Below, piece by piece: positions 21,788 to 29,094 of a DNA stretch of 64,000 nucleotides. Origin of the DNA: Piscinibacter gummiphilus (lineage in GTDB: Bacteria > Pseudomonadota > Gammaproteobacteria > Burkholderiales > Burkholderiaceae_C). Under the pieces are notes generated by a model. It was not told the DNA's origin. It searched no databases and saw only the letters and a program-made list of their open reading frames with translations. Positions within the stretch are counted from its first letter, which is position 1, and the number at the start of each line of letters is the position of its first letter. The translations under genes and the position numbers were made by a program. The stretch spans positions 1 to 64,000 of the forward strand of contig NZ_CP015118.1 in the NCBI RefSeq assembly GCF_002116905.1. The letters are read 5' to 3'.

Positions 21788-23641
21788 ATGGAACTGACCT
21801 ATCACCTCGAGCCCAAAGCGGACGAATCTCCCTTGGGCTACTACCGGCGCCTCGCTGGCGCCAACGGACTGCGCAATTGGAGGGAGCTCGCGTCGCTCGC
21901 CAAAGCGTCTCCGTCGCGGACAGGGTTGCTGAGCCGGCCGGAACACATCGCCGCGATGTACAACCTGCCCAGCGAATGGACAACGGCCATCACGCAGAGG
22001 GAAGAGTCGCTGAAGGCACTGCGTTCCCTGCACCGAGGTCACCACGACGCCGTCTGTCCCCGGTGTCTGAGCGAGGACATGTATTTGCGCATTGGCTGGG
22101 AGCACGGCTACGTTACTGCCTGCGCCACGCATCGAACGCTACTTGTGGAGCGCTGCCCGGCCTGCGACACCTTCCTGTCCATCCATCGCGAACGGATCGA
22201 GCAGTGCGACTGCGGGCAGGACCTCAGTTCGATCCCCGCAGTGCCTGCCCCGTCGGTCCACCTCTGGCTCTCCAGCCTCCTGCTGCCGGGAGACGACGCG
22301 CCTCCCGGCGATTTGCCAGACCTTCGTGGCACACCTTCGGCGGAGCTCGCGGAACTGGTGCGTACGCTCTGCCTGCATTTCGATCCTGCGGCCGAGCCGC
22401 CGCGCCGCAATTCCGCCAACCCGGGGTCTGTCCGTGAGGCGCTCGAGTTTCTGGCGCCCCTGGAAACGCTACTCGCCGAGTGGCCTGTGTCCTACGAACA
22501 GCATGTGCGGACCCGCATCGCCGCCGGTCCGGCAGATGCAAGAACCCTCAAAACACTGCTTGGCCCCTGGTTCAGGCATCTGCTGGCGGTGGCGTCCACT
22601 GGCGCCTTGAGGAGCTTTCTGTCCCCTGTCATACGCATTGCCGCCGCCGAGTTCGATGGCGTGATCGGCATGGAGGACGCAGGGAACTGGGACGACCTGA
22701 GATACGTCCGACTCAAGGATGCTGCCAAGCATGGCCAGATGACCGTGCCGACGCTGAGGCGAGCCATCGCGGCGCGGCAGATCGAGCACCGCAGCCGGCG
22801 ATTCGGCACCAAGGGCACCGTCTACGAAGTGCTGCGCACGGACCTTGAGCGCATCGTCGAGGCCCGCCGCGGCTGGACTACTGAGGCGGAGGCGTGCCGT
22901 TCGCTGGGTGTGTCACCGAAGGTTCTGACGAACATGGTGGCCGCTGGCCTGGTCGACGCGGACTACGACTGGGTGAAGGATGTCTTCAAGGGTGGCCCCT
23001 TCCGCGCCGGTGCCATCGCGGATGTGCAGGCGACGCTGATGACGAACTTGGCTGAGACCCCAACGGCCGGCGAACGGATTGGCTTTGCGGACCTGACCAG
23101 CCGGCGCCTGGGTGACAACACGGCGATCCAGGCACTCATGCGTGCGATCCAGTCAGGGGAGGTTGTTGCCCAAGGTCCCGCTGACCGGGTAGGCAAGTTG
23201 CAGTACCCGTTGGCCGAGGTGCGACGCTTCTTCGGGACGCCATTGCTTGAGGCCGGACTCTCCGTGAGCCAGTTGGCCAAGCTGACCGGCTGGAAGCACG
23301 AAAGCATCGACCACTGGATCGAGACAGGCCTGCTGGAGTCCCATCCCATTGTGTTGCGCGGCCAGCCGTGCAGGGTGGTGATGCCAGCCCAGCTCCTGGC
23401 CTTCAACCGCACCTACATGCCGGTGTCGGACCTGGCCAGGCTGGTCGGCGGCCGCTCGTCGTTCATGGCAAAGCGCCTTGCACACATCGGTGTCATTGCC
23501 GGCAAGGCCACCAGTTCGGGAACCCAACGAGGGATGCTGGTCAGGTTGTCCGATGTGGCCGAGCTGGCAATGAGGACAGCAAACCTCGGCGTGCTTGCCG
23601 TTCGGGATGGGCGAGCAGGTCGAAGGAGGAAACCGAAATGA
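21788..23641 (+). CDS. tniQ: TniQ/TnsD-family target selector
   Basis: A 617-aa TniQ-family protein. The N-terminal TniQ domain (HLEPKADESPLGYYRRLAGANGL) is followed by zinc-binding residues Cys90, Cys93, Cys112, His115, Cys123, Cys126, Cys140 and Cys142, and then by about 450 residues with several helix-turn-helix-like segments. That length fits a TnsD-type protein that recognises a fixed chromosomal attachment site rather than a short TniQ that works with CRISPR effectors. Since the element sits 4 bases past gyrB, I infer that this protein reads the conserved 3' coding end of gyrB, as Tn7 TnsD reads the end of glmS. The stop overlaps the start of the HAD-like gene. Confidence 0.9.
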   Translation: MELTYHLEPKADESPLGYYRRLAGANGLRNWRELASLAKASPSRTGLLSRPEHIAAMYNLPSEWTTAITQREESLKALRSLHRGHHDAVCPRCLSEDMYLRIGWEHGYVTACATHRTLLVERCPACDTFLSIHRERIEQCDCGQDLSSIPAVPAPSVHLWLSSLLLPGDDAPPGDLPDLRGTPSAELAELVRTLCLHFDPAAEPPRRNSANPGSVREALEFLAPLETLLAEWPVSYEQHVRTRIAAGPADARTLKTLLGPWFRHLLAVASTGALRSFLSPVIRIAAAEFDGVIGMEDAGNWDDLRYVRLKDAAKHGQMTVPTLRRAIAARQIEHRSRRFGTKGTVYEVLRTDLERIVEARRGWTTEAEACRSLGVSPKVLTNMVAAGLVDADYDWVKDVFKGGPFRAGAIADVQATLMTNLAETPTAGERIGFADLTSRRLGDNTAIQALMRAIQSGEVVAQGPADRVGKLQYPLAEVRRFFGTPLLEAGLSVSQLAKLTGWKHESIDHWIETGLLESHPIVLRGQPCRVVMPAQLLAFNRTYMPVSDLARLVGGRSSFMAKRLAHIGVIAGKATSSGTQRGMLVRLSDVAELAMRTANLGVLAVRDGRAGRRRKPK

Positions 23642-24177
23642 AGAGGCGCCCCTCATCCGCTGCTGCAATCTCTGGCCCGGAGAGCGCCGATACGCCTTCT
23701 TCGGAGGCAGCGGTTCCGTCCGCGCGTGACAAGCCGCGAGCGCGCGTCTTGGCGTTGGATTTGGAGGCAACGCTCATCAGCAGCGCTGTGTCCCAGTTTC
23801 CGCGACCCGGGCTCTTCGAGTTCCTTGTGCGATGCAGGGAGCTCTTTCCGAGGGTCGTGATGTTCACCACCGTGCGTGAACAACTGCTCCGTGACATCGC
23901 CGGCACGTTGGTGGATGAAAGGGCCGCTCCTGAATGGTTTCGAGAGCTGGAATACGTGCATTGGACGGGGACTACCAAGGACTTGAGCTTCATTCCCGGC
24001 TGCCCGGTTGGCGAGGCCCTCCTGGTCGATGACTTGGCTGCTTACGTTCATCCAGGTCAACAGGCCCAGTGGGTCCAGGCGGAGCCTTTCGAACCACCGT
24101 TCGATGGAAGTGACACCGGCCTGACCAAGGTTCTCGAGAAGCTCGAGGAACGGGTAAGTCCAGGAGCGGTGTCATGA
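23638..24177 (+). CDS. HAD/NIF-like phosphatase-fold protein in the tns operon
   Basis: A 179-aa protein resembling the FCP1/SCP (NIF) branch of HAD phosphatases. Motif I is LALDLEATL (Asp41; the second Asp of DxDxT is Glu43), motif II is MFTTVRE (Thr77-Thr78), Lys114 (TTKDLSF) may be motif III, and motif IV is LLVDDLAAYV (Asp131-Asp132). The first 30 residues look disordered. The start overlaps the tniQ stop (ATGA) and the stop overlaps the next gene, so it is made together with the transposition proteins. Its function is unknown; control of transposition by dephosphorylation would be a guess. The Asp-to-Glu change in motif I may lower or remove catalysis. Confidence 0.72.
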   Translation: MKRRPSSAAAISGPESADTPSSEAAVPSARDKPRARVLALDLEATLISSAVSQFPRPGLFEFLVRCRELFPRVVMFTTVREQLLRDIAGTLVDERAAPEWFRELEYVHWTGTTKDLSFIPGCPVGEALLVDDLAAYVHPGQQAQWVQAEPFEPPFDGSDTGLTKVLEKLEERVSPGAVS

Positions 24178-24815
24178 AGCTCGCCGGCTGTACGGTTTGT
24201 GGCGTTGTGCACGAAGCCGTAGGAGCCGAGGTGCTCGATGGCGCTGATGAGGAACGCCGCTACAACCTCACGCACTGCAGGCTATGCCAGTCGCCGAGCG
24301 CGGCATTTCGCCCTCTACCGGATCAACCAGACCTCGGAGAGGACGAACTCGGCTACCCAATGGCGGTTGTGCCGTGGGTAGACGATGGGCCTCAGACGCC
24401 AACGTACCCCTGCGCGACCACAAGCATCGGTCAGTCGTCTACGGGCGCGGGCACAGAAAGCACGGGTAGCACCGTCGTCACCAAGGAGATTGGCATGCCT
24501 TCATCGACGCTCAACAAGCGAGGTCAGGCAACGCTGCCTCGAGAGATTCGCGAAGCTCTGAAAGTCGTACCCGGAGACAAGCTGACGATGGAGGTACGAG
24601 AGGACGGGGCGGTACTCATTCGAAAGAACGCAGACGTGACCACCAAGAACTCCACCGGCCAGCCGAAGCGACGGGCCATCAGGGTTGGGCTTCTCGATGG
24701 AAAGCTGAACGTGCCGGCGGACTTCGATGCTCCGCTGCCGGCGCAGATTCAGAAGGAGTTCGAGGCACCACTCGATCCTCGGCGAACAGCCCGGCCCAAA
24801 CGCCAACGCCGGTGA
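24174..24815 (+). CDS. Zinc-finger / AbrB-like protein ending the tns operon
   Basis: A 213-aa protein, translationally coupled (ATGA) to the HAD-like gene. The N-terminus has two Cys pairs (Cys6-Cys9, Cys35-Cys38) that could bind zinc. A low-complexity linker follows, and from about residue 108 a SpoVT/AbrB-type swapped-hairpin domain (STLNKRGQATLPREIREALKV followed by GDKLTMEVREDGAVLIRKN). The last 60 residues resemble the tail of AbrB-type antitoxins that binds a partner. Alternatively, a separate short AbrB protein starts at the ATG at 24495, just after an AAGGAG-type site. Likely a DNA-binding regulator of the element; no toxin gene follows. Expression probably ends in the 130-base gap before the convergent gene at 24946. 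Confidence 0.65.
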   Translation: MKLAGCTVCGVVHEAVGAEVLDGADEERRYNLTHCRLCQSPSAAFRPLPDQPDLGEDELGYPMAVVPWVDDGPQTPTYPCATTSIGQSSTGAGTESTGSTVVTKEIGMPSSTLNKRGQATLPREIREALKVVPGDKLTMEVREDGAVLIRKNADVTTKNSTGQPKRRAIRVGLLDGKLNVPADFDAPLPAQIQKEFEAPLDPRRTARPKRQRR

Positions 24816-24945
24816 GAGCGAGGTCGGGCTGCCATCTGGTTCACGTAGATGCGATGGCGAGCGCGCCGGAGCACGGACTTGTGTTGAACGACACCGTCTA
24901 GGTCGGTGACGAGCATGACGCATGTGCCAGGTCAGCGCGAGGCGG

Positions 24946-25140
24946 CTAGCCGGTTGACTTGGCTGCGCGACGCCGAAGTTCTGTCAGTTCGTCTCGGACC
25001 GCCTGCTTGATCGACTCTTGCGACCACTGACCCTCGTCCTTCGAAAAAAGATGCTCCATCAGCGCCGTCCTGGTGTCCATCGTCTCGACGGCGTAATCGA
25101 GCCAACTGCCGAAGCCGGCTGGTGTCGGAGGACGGGGCAT
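24946..25140 (-). CDS. Small protein of unknown function
   Basis: A 64-aa protein with a good ribosome binding site (AGGAG, 7 bases before the ATG). The sequence is acidic in the middle and basic at the end (RDELTELRRRAAKSTG) and looks helical; I recognise no family. It lies 67 bases downstream of the ParS-like antitoxin gene on the same strand, where a toxin partner would be expected, but it has none of the RES toxin features. Confidence 0.55.
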   Translation of the reverse strand: MPRPPTPAGFGSWLDYAVETMDTRTALMEHLFSKDEGQWSQESIKQAVRDELTELRRRAAKSTG

Positions 25141-25207
25141 GGGCTATCTCCTGTGCGCTTTCATGGATCGTGGGGTTCAGTATGCGCCGGCAACCACGCG
25201 TCAAAGT

Positions 25208-25735
25208 TCAGGCGTAGATGCCGATCTGCATCCTTCGGAGGAGTGACGAAAGCAAAGCTCGGCCGTCGAACAAGCCCACGTACTCGCAAGGCAGGTGGCC
25301 ACCCAGAGCCGGGTGTGGTGTGGACAACCATCCGGCCAACCATCGCCCAGCGTCAAAGCCATCCTGGTCGCCTGATTCGGCAACGATCTGCTCTGCCTCC
25401 CCAACAAGGCGTGCCACACCGAGAAGGTGCTCGCCTTCTGTCTTGCCGAGCGGCAGCCCTCGTTGCGAACATCGTGCAACGGTCCTTGACGAGATGCCAG
25501 CCCATTCACACAGGCGGGCTCGTGACATGCCCAGGTCGTGGCAAAGTCTGTCGGCCAGCGCGGGCGAAACGCCCTGCTTCACCGTCTTGATCCGCTCGAT
25601 GGGCTCCATTGCAAGGAAGGATCGGTAACTTGGCAGCGCTTCGCACTTCGCATCGGCCCTCGCGGTCGGATGCTTGGTCGGCTGAACTTGCGCGTTGGGC
25701 ATGCCTACATCCTGATGTCCATCGAGACGAGCCAT
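25208..25735 (-). CDS. Xre/MbcA/ParS-type antitoxin-like protein
   Basis: A 175-aa protein. A helix-turn-helix part (RLCHDLGMSRARLCEWAGISSRTVARCSQRGLPL) is followed by the C-terminal ParS/MbcA-type domain (AGRWLAGWLSTPHPALGGHLPCEY...LLRRMQIGIYA). Such proteins normally pair with a RES-domain NAD-degrading toxin encoded just downstream. Here the downstream gene is a short unrelated protein, so the antitoxin appears to be an orphan or to have a new partner. The start is either 25735 or the ATG at 25702. An antitoxin-like protein could act as an anti-addiction factor or as a transcription regulator of the element. Confidence 0.7.
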   Translation of the reverse strand: MARLDGHQDVGMPNAQVQPTKHPTARADAKCEALPSYRSFLAMEPIERIKTVKQGVSPALADRLCHDLGMSRARLCEWAGISSRTVARCSQRGLPLGKTEGEHLLGVARLVGEAEQIVAESGDQDGFDAGRWLAGWLSTPHPALGGHLPCEYVGLFDGRALLSSLLRRMQIGIYA

Positions 25736-25786
25736 TGTCCTTCCACGACCGTTCTGGCGGAAGACGGCCCTAAGTTATTGATTAGC

Positions 25787-25838
25787 AAGGCTTTCCACCG
25801 AACATGCGGGAATTCGCGCGCGTTCGGTGGAAAGCCTT
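25787..25838. repeat. 17-bp perfect inverted repeat (strong hairpin)
   Basis: AAGGCTTTCCACCGAAC (25787-25803) and its exact complement (25822-25838) flank an 18-base spacer. It lies in the 255-base gap between the gene ending at 25991 and the ParS-like gene starting at 25735. On the plus strand it is followed by TTT; on the minus strand there is no T-run, so it is a poor classical terminator for the upstream gene. Confidence 0.7.
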
Positions 25839-25990
25839 TTAGATCACCAGGTTAGGCATTGGCGAAGCGCGCTCCCCATCGGTGGCGAAGGCCGCGACCC
25901 TTTCGACTTCTGCGAAGTACGCGTCAACTCGTCGCGATTCATTCCAGGCGGAAATCGCTGCAAGTAGTTCTTACGTAAGCGTGCGCCGTC

Positions 25991-26779
25991 TCAATGAATA
26001 GGGACGCCCAATACTGCCGCGTCCTTCGTGTGGAAGAACGCCCGCTCCACATCAACCGCGCGCCATGCTTGTCGCCGGGTATCGCGCTCACCGGATGGAT
26101 GCCATCCCGAGACCTCGACACCGTGAGCGTTCATAGTTTGGGCGCGGTGTGCAAGCAGCTCACACCAGCGTTGATACACGTCGGCCTTGCGGCCGTTCAT
26201 GCCTTGATTCGGATGCGCGACATATCCTGCCCATCTGGGGCCAGCGTCCTGCAGCGAGGCGAAGATGATGCTGTCGTAGACGCCGCACCGCTCTGGGGCC
26301 ATCGCCATTAGGACCTTTGAGCCGAAGGACATCTGCCCGAACTCTGGCACTTGATTGATAGCCTGCAGCGCCTGCCCAAAGTGCCCTGCGCCAACACGAT
26401 CCCTGGCAAGGCGTACTTGCGCTGCAATGGCAGCAAGAGGTACAGGCCCGTTCGTGTTCGGGCGACCGTCTCGGACCCAACGAGCTCTTGCCAAGGCACG
26501 TGCGGGAGTTGGCCGCCGCTCAACGCTCGAACTGCCGTAGTAGCCCCAGTAGTTAACCGAGACCAGTCCCAATAGGACCTTGTCGTCCTCGGCGGCGCTG
26601 AGCAGGCGCCGGTGCCTTTCCACCCAGAGAGTGTCGGTCATCAGCGCAAGCTGCGCCTCGGTCGCTGGCCGCGGATGGTCCACGCCTCTAACCATATGTC
26701 CACCCAGGGCATCCACATACACCCAGGGATACTGGTACTGGTTTCGGGCCGTCTGCAATGAAAAGTCGTCAGGTTCCAT
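25991..26779 (-). CDS. Uncharacterised protein, possibly OGG-fold (glycosylase-like)
   Basis: A 262-aa protein. The segment FGSKVLMAMAPERCGVYDSIIFASLQ resembles the pattern (F..K.L....P....YDS.I) that I associate with predicted 8-oxoguanine-glycosylase-fold proteins found near mobile elements. That match is from memory and weak. I see no signal peptide, membrane segment or clear catalytic lysine motif. It is on the minus strand in the right cargo arm, 54 bases downstream of a short open frame. It could belong to another family altogether; structure prediction would settle this. Confidence 0.5.
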   Translation of the reverse strand: MEPDDFSLQTARNQYQYPWVYVDALGGHMVRGVDHPRPATEAQLALMTDTLWVERHRRLLSAAEDDKVLLGLVSVNYWGYYGSSSVERRPTPARALARARWVRDGRPNTNGPVPLAAIAAQVRLARDRVGAGHFGQALQAINQVPEFGQMSFGSKVLMAMAPERCGVYDSIIFASLQDAGPRWAGYVAHPNQGMNGRKADVYQRWCELLAHRAQTMNAHGVEVSGWHPSGERDTRRQAWRAVDVERAFFHTKDAAVLGVPIH

Positions 26780-26833
26780 TCCGCTGCGCTGGGGCTGTTG
26801 TGCTGCCAGTTTCGTCGTAGCAGAACGCGGAGC

Positions 26834-27130
26834 TCATGCAAGGCATCGCGATTGGCTCTGTGGGGCGGAATCCATCACGCTTTTGCGGCAAGCCTCGATG
26901 ACGACCGCCGCCCTCGCGTCGTGAGCGGAACCACCCAACGAGAGGCACTCGTCTCGGAACTGTCGTTGAAGCTCTCGTCGGTTCCGTTCTGCCACGGCTT
27001 GCCGGGATCGTTCAGCCAGAGGCTCAAGAACGCCCTTCAAATAGGCGGCATTTCGAGTTATAACCAAGCCACGCCACACATGACCGCGCGTCGACGGAGC
27101 AAGGTCTCCCCGGTGCAAGAATCGCGTCAT
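26834..27130 (-). CDS. Possible small protein next to the right transposon end
   Basis: An open frame of 98 codons from the ATG at 27130 (ORF extends further up, towards the end repeats). The product is Arg-rich with a helical middle part (PLAERSRQAVAERNRRELQRQ). No clear ribosome binding site and no family match. It may be real, a decayed gene, or chance. Confidence 0.3.
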   Translation of the reverse strand: MTRFLHRGDLAPSTRGHVWRGLVITRNAAYLKGVLEPLAERSRQAVAERNRRELQRQFRDECLSLGGSAHDARAAVVIEACRKSVMDSAPQSQSRCLA

Positions 27131-27186
27131 GCTTTCGGCTGTGCAGAAGAGCGAATGCGGCAGGGCCTCACGGCCAGAGCGGCAAA

Positions 27187-27288
27187 TTCTCATCTTATGA
27201 GTGCCGCCTTCTCACTTTATGCCTGTCGCCCACACGCAAGTTGTTGATCTGCAAGGGGGCGATTTCTCGCCTTATGAGGCTCTCTACA
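27187..27288 (-). repeat. Right transposon end with three TnsB-type sites
   Basis: Read inward from 27288, the terminus is TGTAGAGAGCCT, followed by CATAAGGCGAGAA (27264-27276), CATAAAGTGAGAA (27209-27221) and CATAAGATGAGAA (27187-27199). The first site has the same 12-base offset as at the left end. Two sites on the left and three on the right give the asymmetric ends expected of Tn7 relatives. Confidence 0.9.
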
Positions 27289-27293
27289 ATGGT
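27289..27293. repeat. Target-site duplication, right copy (ATGGT)
   Basis: Exact copy of the five bases at 5560-5564. Removing the element and one copy restores a continuous gyrB stop followed by GGTGATGCTTTAG. From here to 27487 no gene is visible. Confidence 0.93.
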
Positions 27294-27487
27294 GATGCTT
27301 TAGAAGAGATAGTTTCGTGTCAGGTTCGCCGAGTCGAGACTAAGCCATGTGCTTTGCCAAAGTCTGTGAGACATCACGTCATAGATGCCCTCACATCTTG
27401 AGACGTTTGTGCTGTTTAGCAAGCGCACGTGTTTAGCGATAGATGGGCCGCATCGGACGATGCTTCGTCTTGAACCGTGCGAATGAA

Positions 27488-27928
27488 TCATCTCTTGGTT
27501 CTTGCGGAGATGCCCTCGTCTTTTATGAGCGCTGCCCATCGGGATGAGTGCGCTTTCAGGAGCGACCCCTTCGTCTCGCATTCCCAGATGACGGCGACTC
27601 GCCACCCAAGCGATTGGAGTTCTCGGCTTTTCCGTTCATCTCTGCATCGGTTTTCTGCGATTTTGGTCGACCAGTAGCTTGAGTTCGACGAGGGTGCTCT
27701 GCCCGCTCGGCAGTCATGACCATGCCAAAAGCAACCATGTACAAATAGCACGACGCCATATCGAGGAAAAACGATGTCTGGCCTGCCAGGCAGTCCTCCC
27801 GGGTGTAGCACGTACCGAAAGCCAGCTGAGTGCAAGATCCTCCGGACAACCATTTCCGGCTTCGTGTCTTTTTGACGAACTCGCCCCATCAGTTCGCTTC
27901 TTGCCGAGCGAGATATGGTGTCAGTCAT
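27488..27928 (-). CDS. vsr: Very short patch repair endonuclease Vsr
   Basis: Vsr (146 aa) nicks DNA at T:G mismatches that arise when 5-methylcytosine deaminates. It shows the family signature MGRVRQKDTKPEMVVRRILH, GLPGRPDIVF (catalytic Asp), VHGCFWHGHDC (metal/His region) and a C-terminal GWRVAVIWEC. It fits the nearby C5 methyltransferase, whose product needs this repair. It is divergent from the RHH gene, 66 bases away, with a shared operator-like motif between them. Confidence 0.95.
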   Translation of the reverse strand: MTDTISRSARSELMGRVRQKDTKPEMVVRRILHSAGFRYVLHPGGLPGRPDIVFPRYGVVLFVHGCFWHGHDCRAGRAPSSNSSYWSTKIAENRCRDERKSRELQSLGWRVAVIWECETKGSLLKAHSSRWAALIKDEGISARTKR

Positions 27929-27954
27929 TGCTATGTGCGGCTAGGAGCTACACT

Positions 27955-27972
27955 GTATGCGTATGTGCATGT
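27955..27972 (+). promoter_or_regulatory. Operator-like motif between vsr and RHH gene
   Basis: GTATGCGTATGTGCATGT matches the 18-base pattern GTATGCGTNTNTGCATNT that also occurs in the C5 methyltransferase promoter (30344-30361, other strand). It sits mid-way in the 66-base divergent intergenic region. Confidence 0.5.
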
Positions 27973-27994
27973 ACGTGCTGCGAATGTTTCGACC

Positions 27995-28201
27995 ATGACC
28001 AAGACAGCGTCGCGTCAGTCGGCAAGGCGGTCTGTTGCTCAGCTTCAGCAAGAACCATCTTCCGAAAATGCCGTTCGGATATCGGTACTCTTGACTAAAG
28101 AAGAACGGCAACGTTTGAAGGTGCTGGCCGCCTCACGAGGCGTAACCATAAGCGATGTCGTGCGCGAGGGTATAACGCGATTTTTGGAAGGTGCGTCTTA
28201 G
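27995..28201 (+). CDS. Small RHH-like regulator of the restriction genes
   Basis: A 68-aa protein from the ATG at 27995. After a disordered start it has AVRISVLLTKEERQRLKVLAASRGVTISDVVREGITRFL, a ribbon-helix-helix pattern. The stop shares one base with the GTG start of the nuclease gene (TAGTG), so the two are coupled. Placed like the control (C) genes of restriction systems, which set the order of methylase and nuclease expression; those I know best are Xre-type, so an RHH in this role would be less common. A shared motif in both promoters supports it (inference). Confidence 0.65.
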   Translation: MTKTASRQSARRSVAQLQQEPSSENAVRISVLLTKEERQRLKVLAASRGVTISDVVREGITRFLEGAS

Positions 28202-29094
28202 TGACAACGCTCGGACCGCAAATACTAACTCGTACACTCAGCAAACCGACGAACGGAACTGGTTCGAAGAAGTTCGCGCACGGAAACCATTGGCAGTACC
28301 ACTCCCGTAGTGATCGACACTCAAAGATTGCATGTTGGGGGCTCGTTCTAGACTTGTTGCTCCATTGCTCATTGCTTAGGGAACACGCGGCCGCCGGTAA
28401 AGTTGGTCTCGGCATCAACCATGAGATGCATGATTTTCGGAATAAAAAGAAAAAGAACTTGGATTTGGTTATCTGCACACAAGCGCCGCAAAACAGCAGC
28501 GGTGGTTCCCGCGGCGGCGTGCGTCGAGCTACAGACTTCGCGGGATTGGCAGAGTCCTACGGAGTGGACCTAAACGCAGAAGAGTTGGCTGAGCTTGGAA
28601 AATTGCCAACTCTAACCCTGTCAGGAGTTTCCACCGTGCTGCTCGCTACTGAAGCTAAGGCGGCTATGACAGCTCACCAGAAAGCGCGGCCTCGTCTACA
28701 TGATGAATTGACGAGCTCTCACCAGACGATTCATGGTGACAACAATGATGCAATTGCAGCAGCTATCGTTCTTGTAAATGCTGCAGACACGTTCATTTCT
28801 CCGGATATGAACGACTGGGAGTTGGGAACTTTACCCACCCGCGTTTCCGTTCATAAACCTCAAGCAGCAAGCCTTGTTCTAGAAGGCTTGCTGAAGCTGC
28901 AATGTAGGTCGAAGACTGGTGATGAAGGGTTTGATGCAATAGGTGCTGTCGTCGTTTCCTGCCAAAACGACGGAAGTCCAATAAAGCTTGTGACAGAGGC
29001 TCCTCCCGCGCCTGCCCTTTCATCGGACTTTGACTACGATCGGTTTGTTCGACGACTGGCACAGCTCTACGCAACGCGATTCGCCAAAATCTAG
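28201..29094 (+). CDS. Putative PD-(D/E)XK restriction endonuclease
   Basis: A 297-aa protein. NLDLVICT (Asp88) followed by LLATEAKAAMTAH (Glu151-Ala-Lys153) fits a PD-(D/E)XK nuclease core; the following KARPRLHDELTSSHQTIHGDNNDAIAAAIVLVNAADTF region looks conserved and structured. Its place between an RHH regulator and a convergent C5 methyltransferase, with Vsr nearby, makes a type II-like restriction enzyme the simplest reading. It starts with GTG at 28201, coupled to the RHH gene, and its stop overlaps the methyltransferase stop by four bases. The family name is not known to me; nuclease activity is inferred. Confidence 0.65.
   Translation: MTTLGPQILTRTLSKPTNGTGSKKFAHGNHWQYHSRSDRHSKIACWGLVLDLLLHCSLLREHAAAGKVGLGINHEMHDFRNKKKKNLDLVICTQAPQNSSGGSRGGVRRATDFAGLAESYGVDLNAEELAELGKLPTLTLSGVSTVLLATEAKAAMTAHQKARPRLHDELTSSHQTIHGDNNDAIAAAIVLVNAADTFISPDMNDWELGTLPTRVSVHKPQAASLVLEGLLKLQCRSKTGDEGFDAIGAVVVSCQNDGSPIKLVTEAPPAPALSSDFDYDRFVRRLAQLYATRFAKI

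Noticed and set aside
25787..25838. Rho-independent terminator for the gene ending at 25991
   Set aside because: The hairpin is 150 bases past the stop and has no T-run in the direction of that gene.
26641..26841. A frameshift joining the 26834-27130 frame to the gene at 25991-26779
   Set aside because: The frame between them shows no continuing protein pattern, and the downstream gene has its own ATG; I kept them separate.
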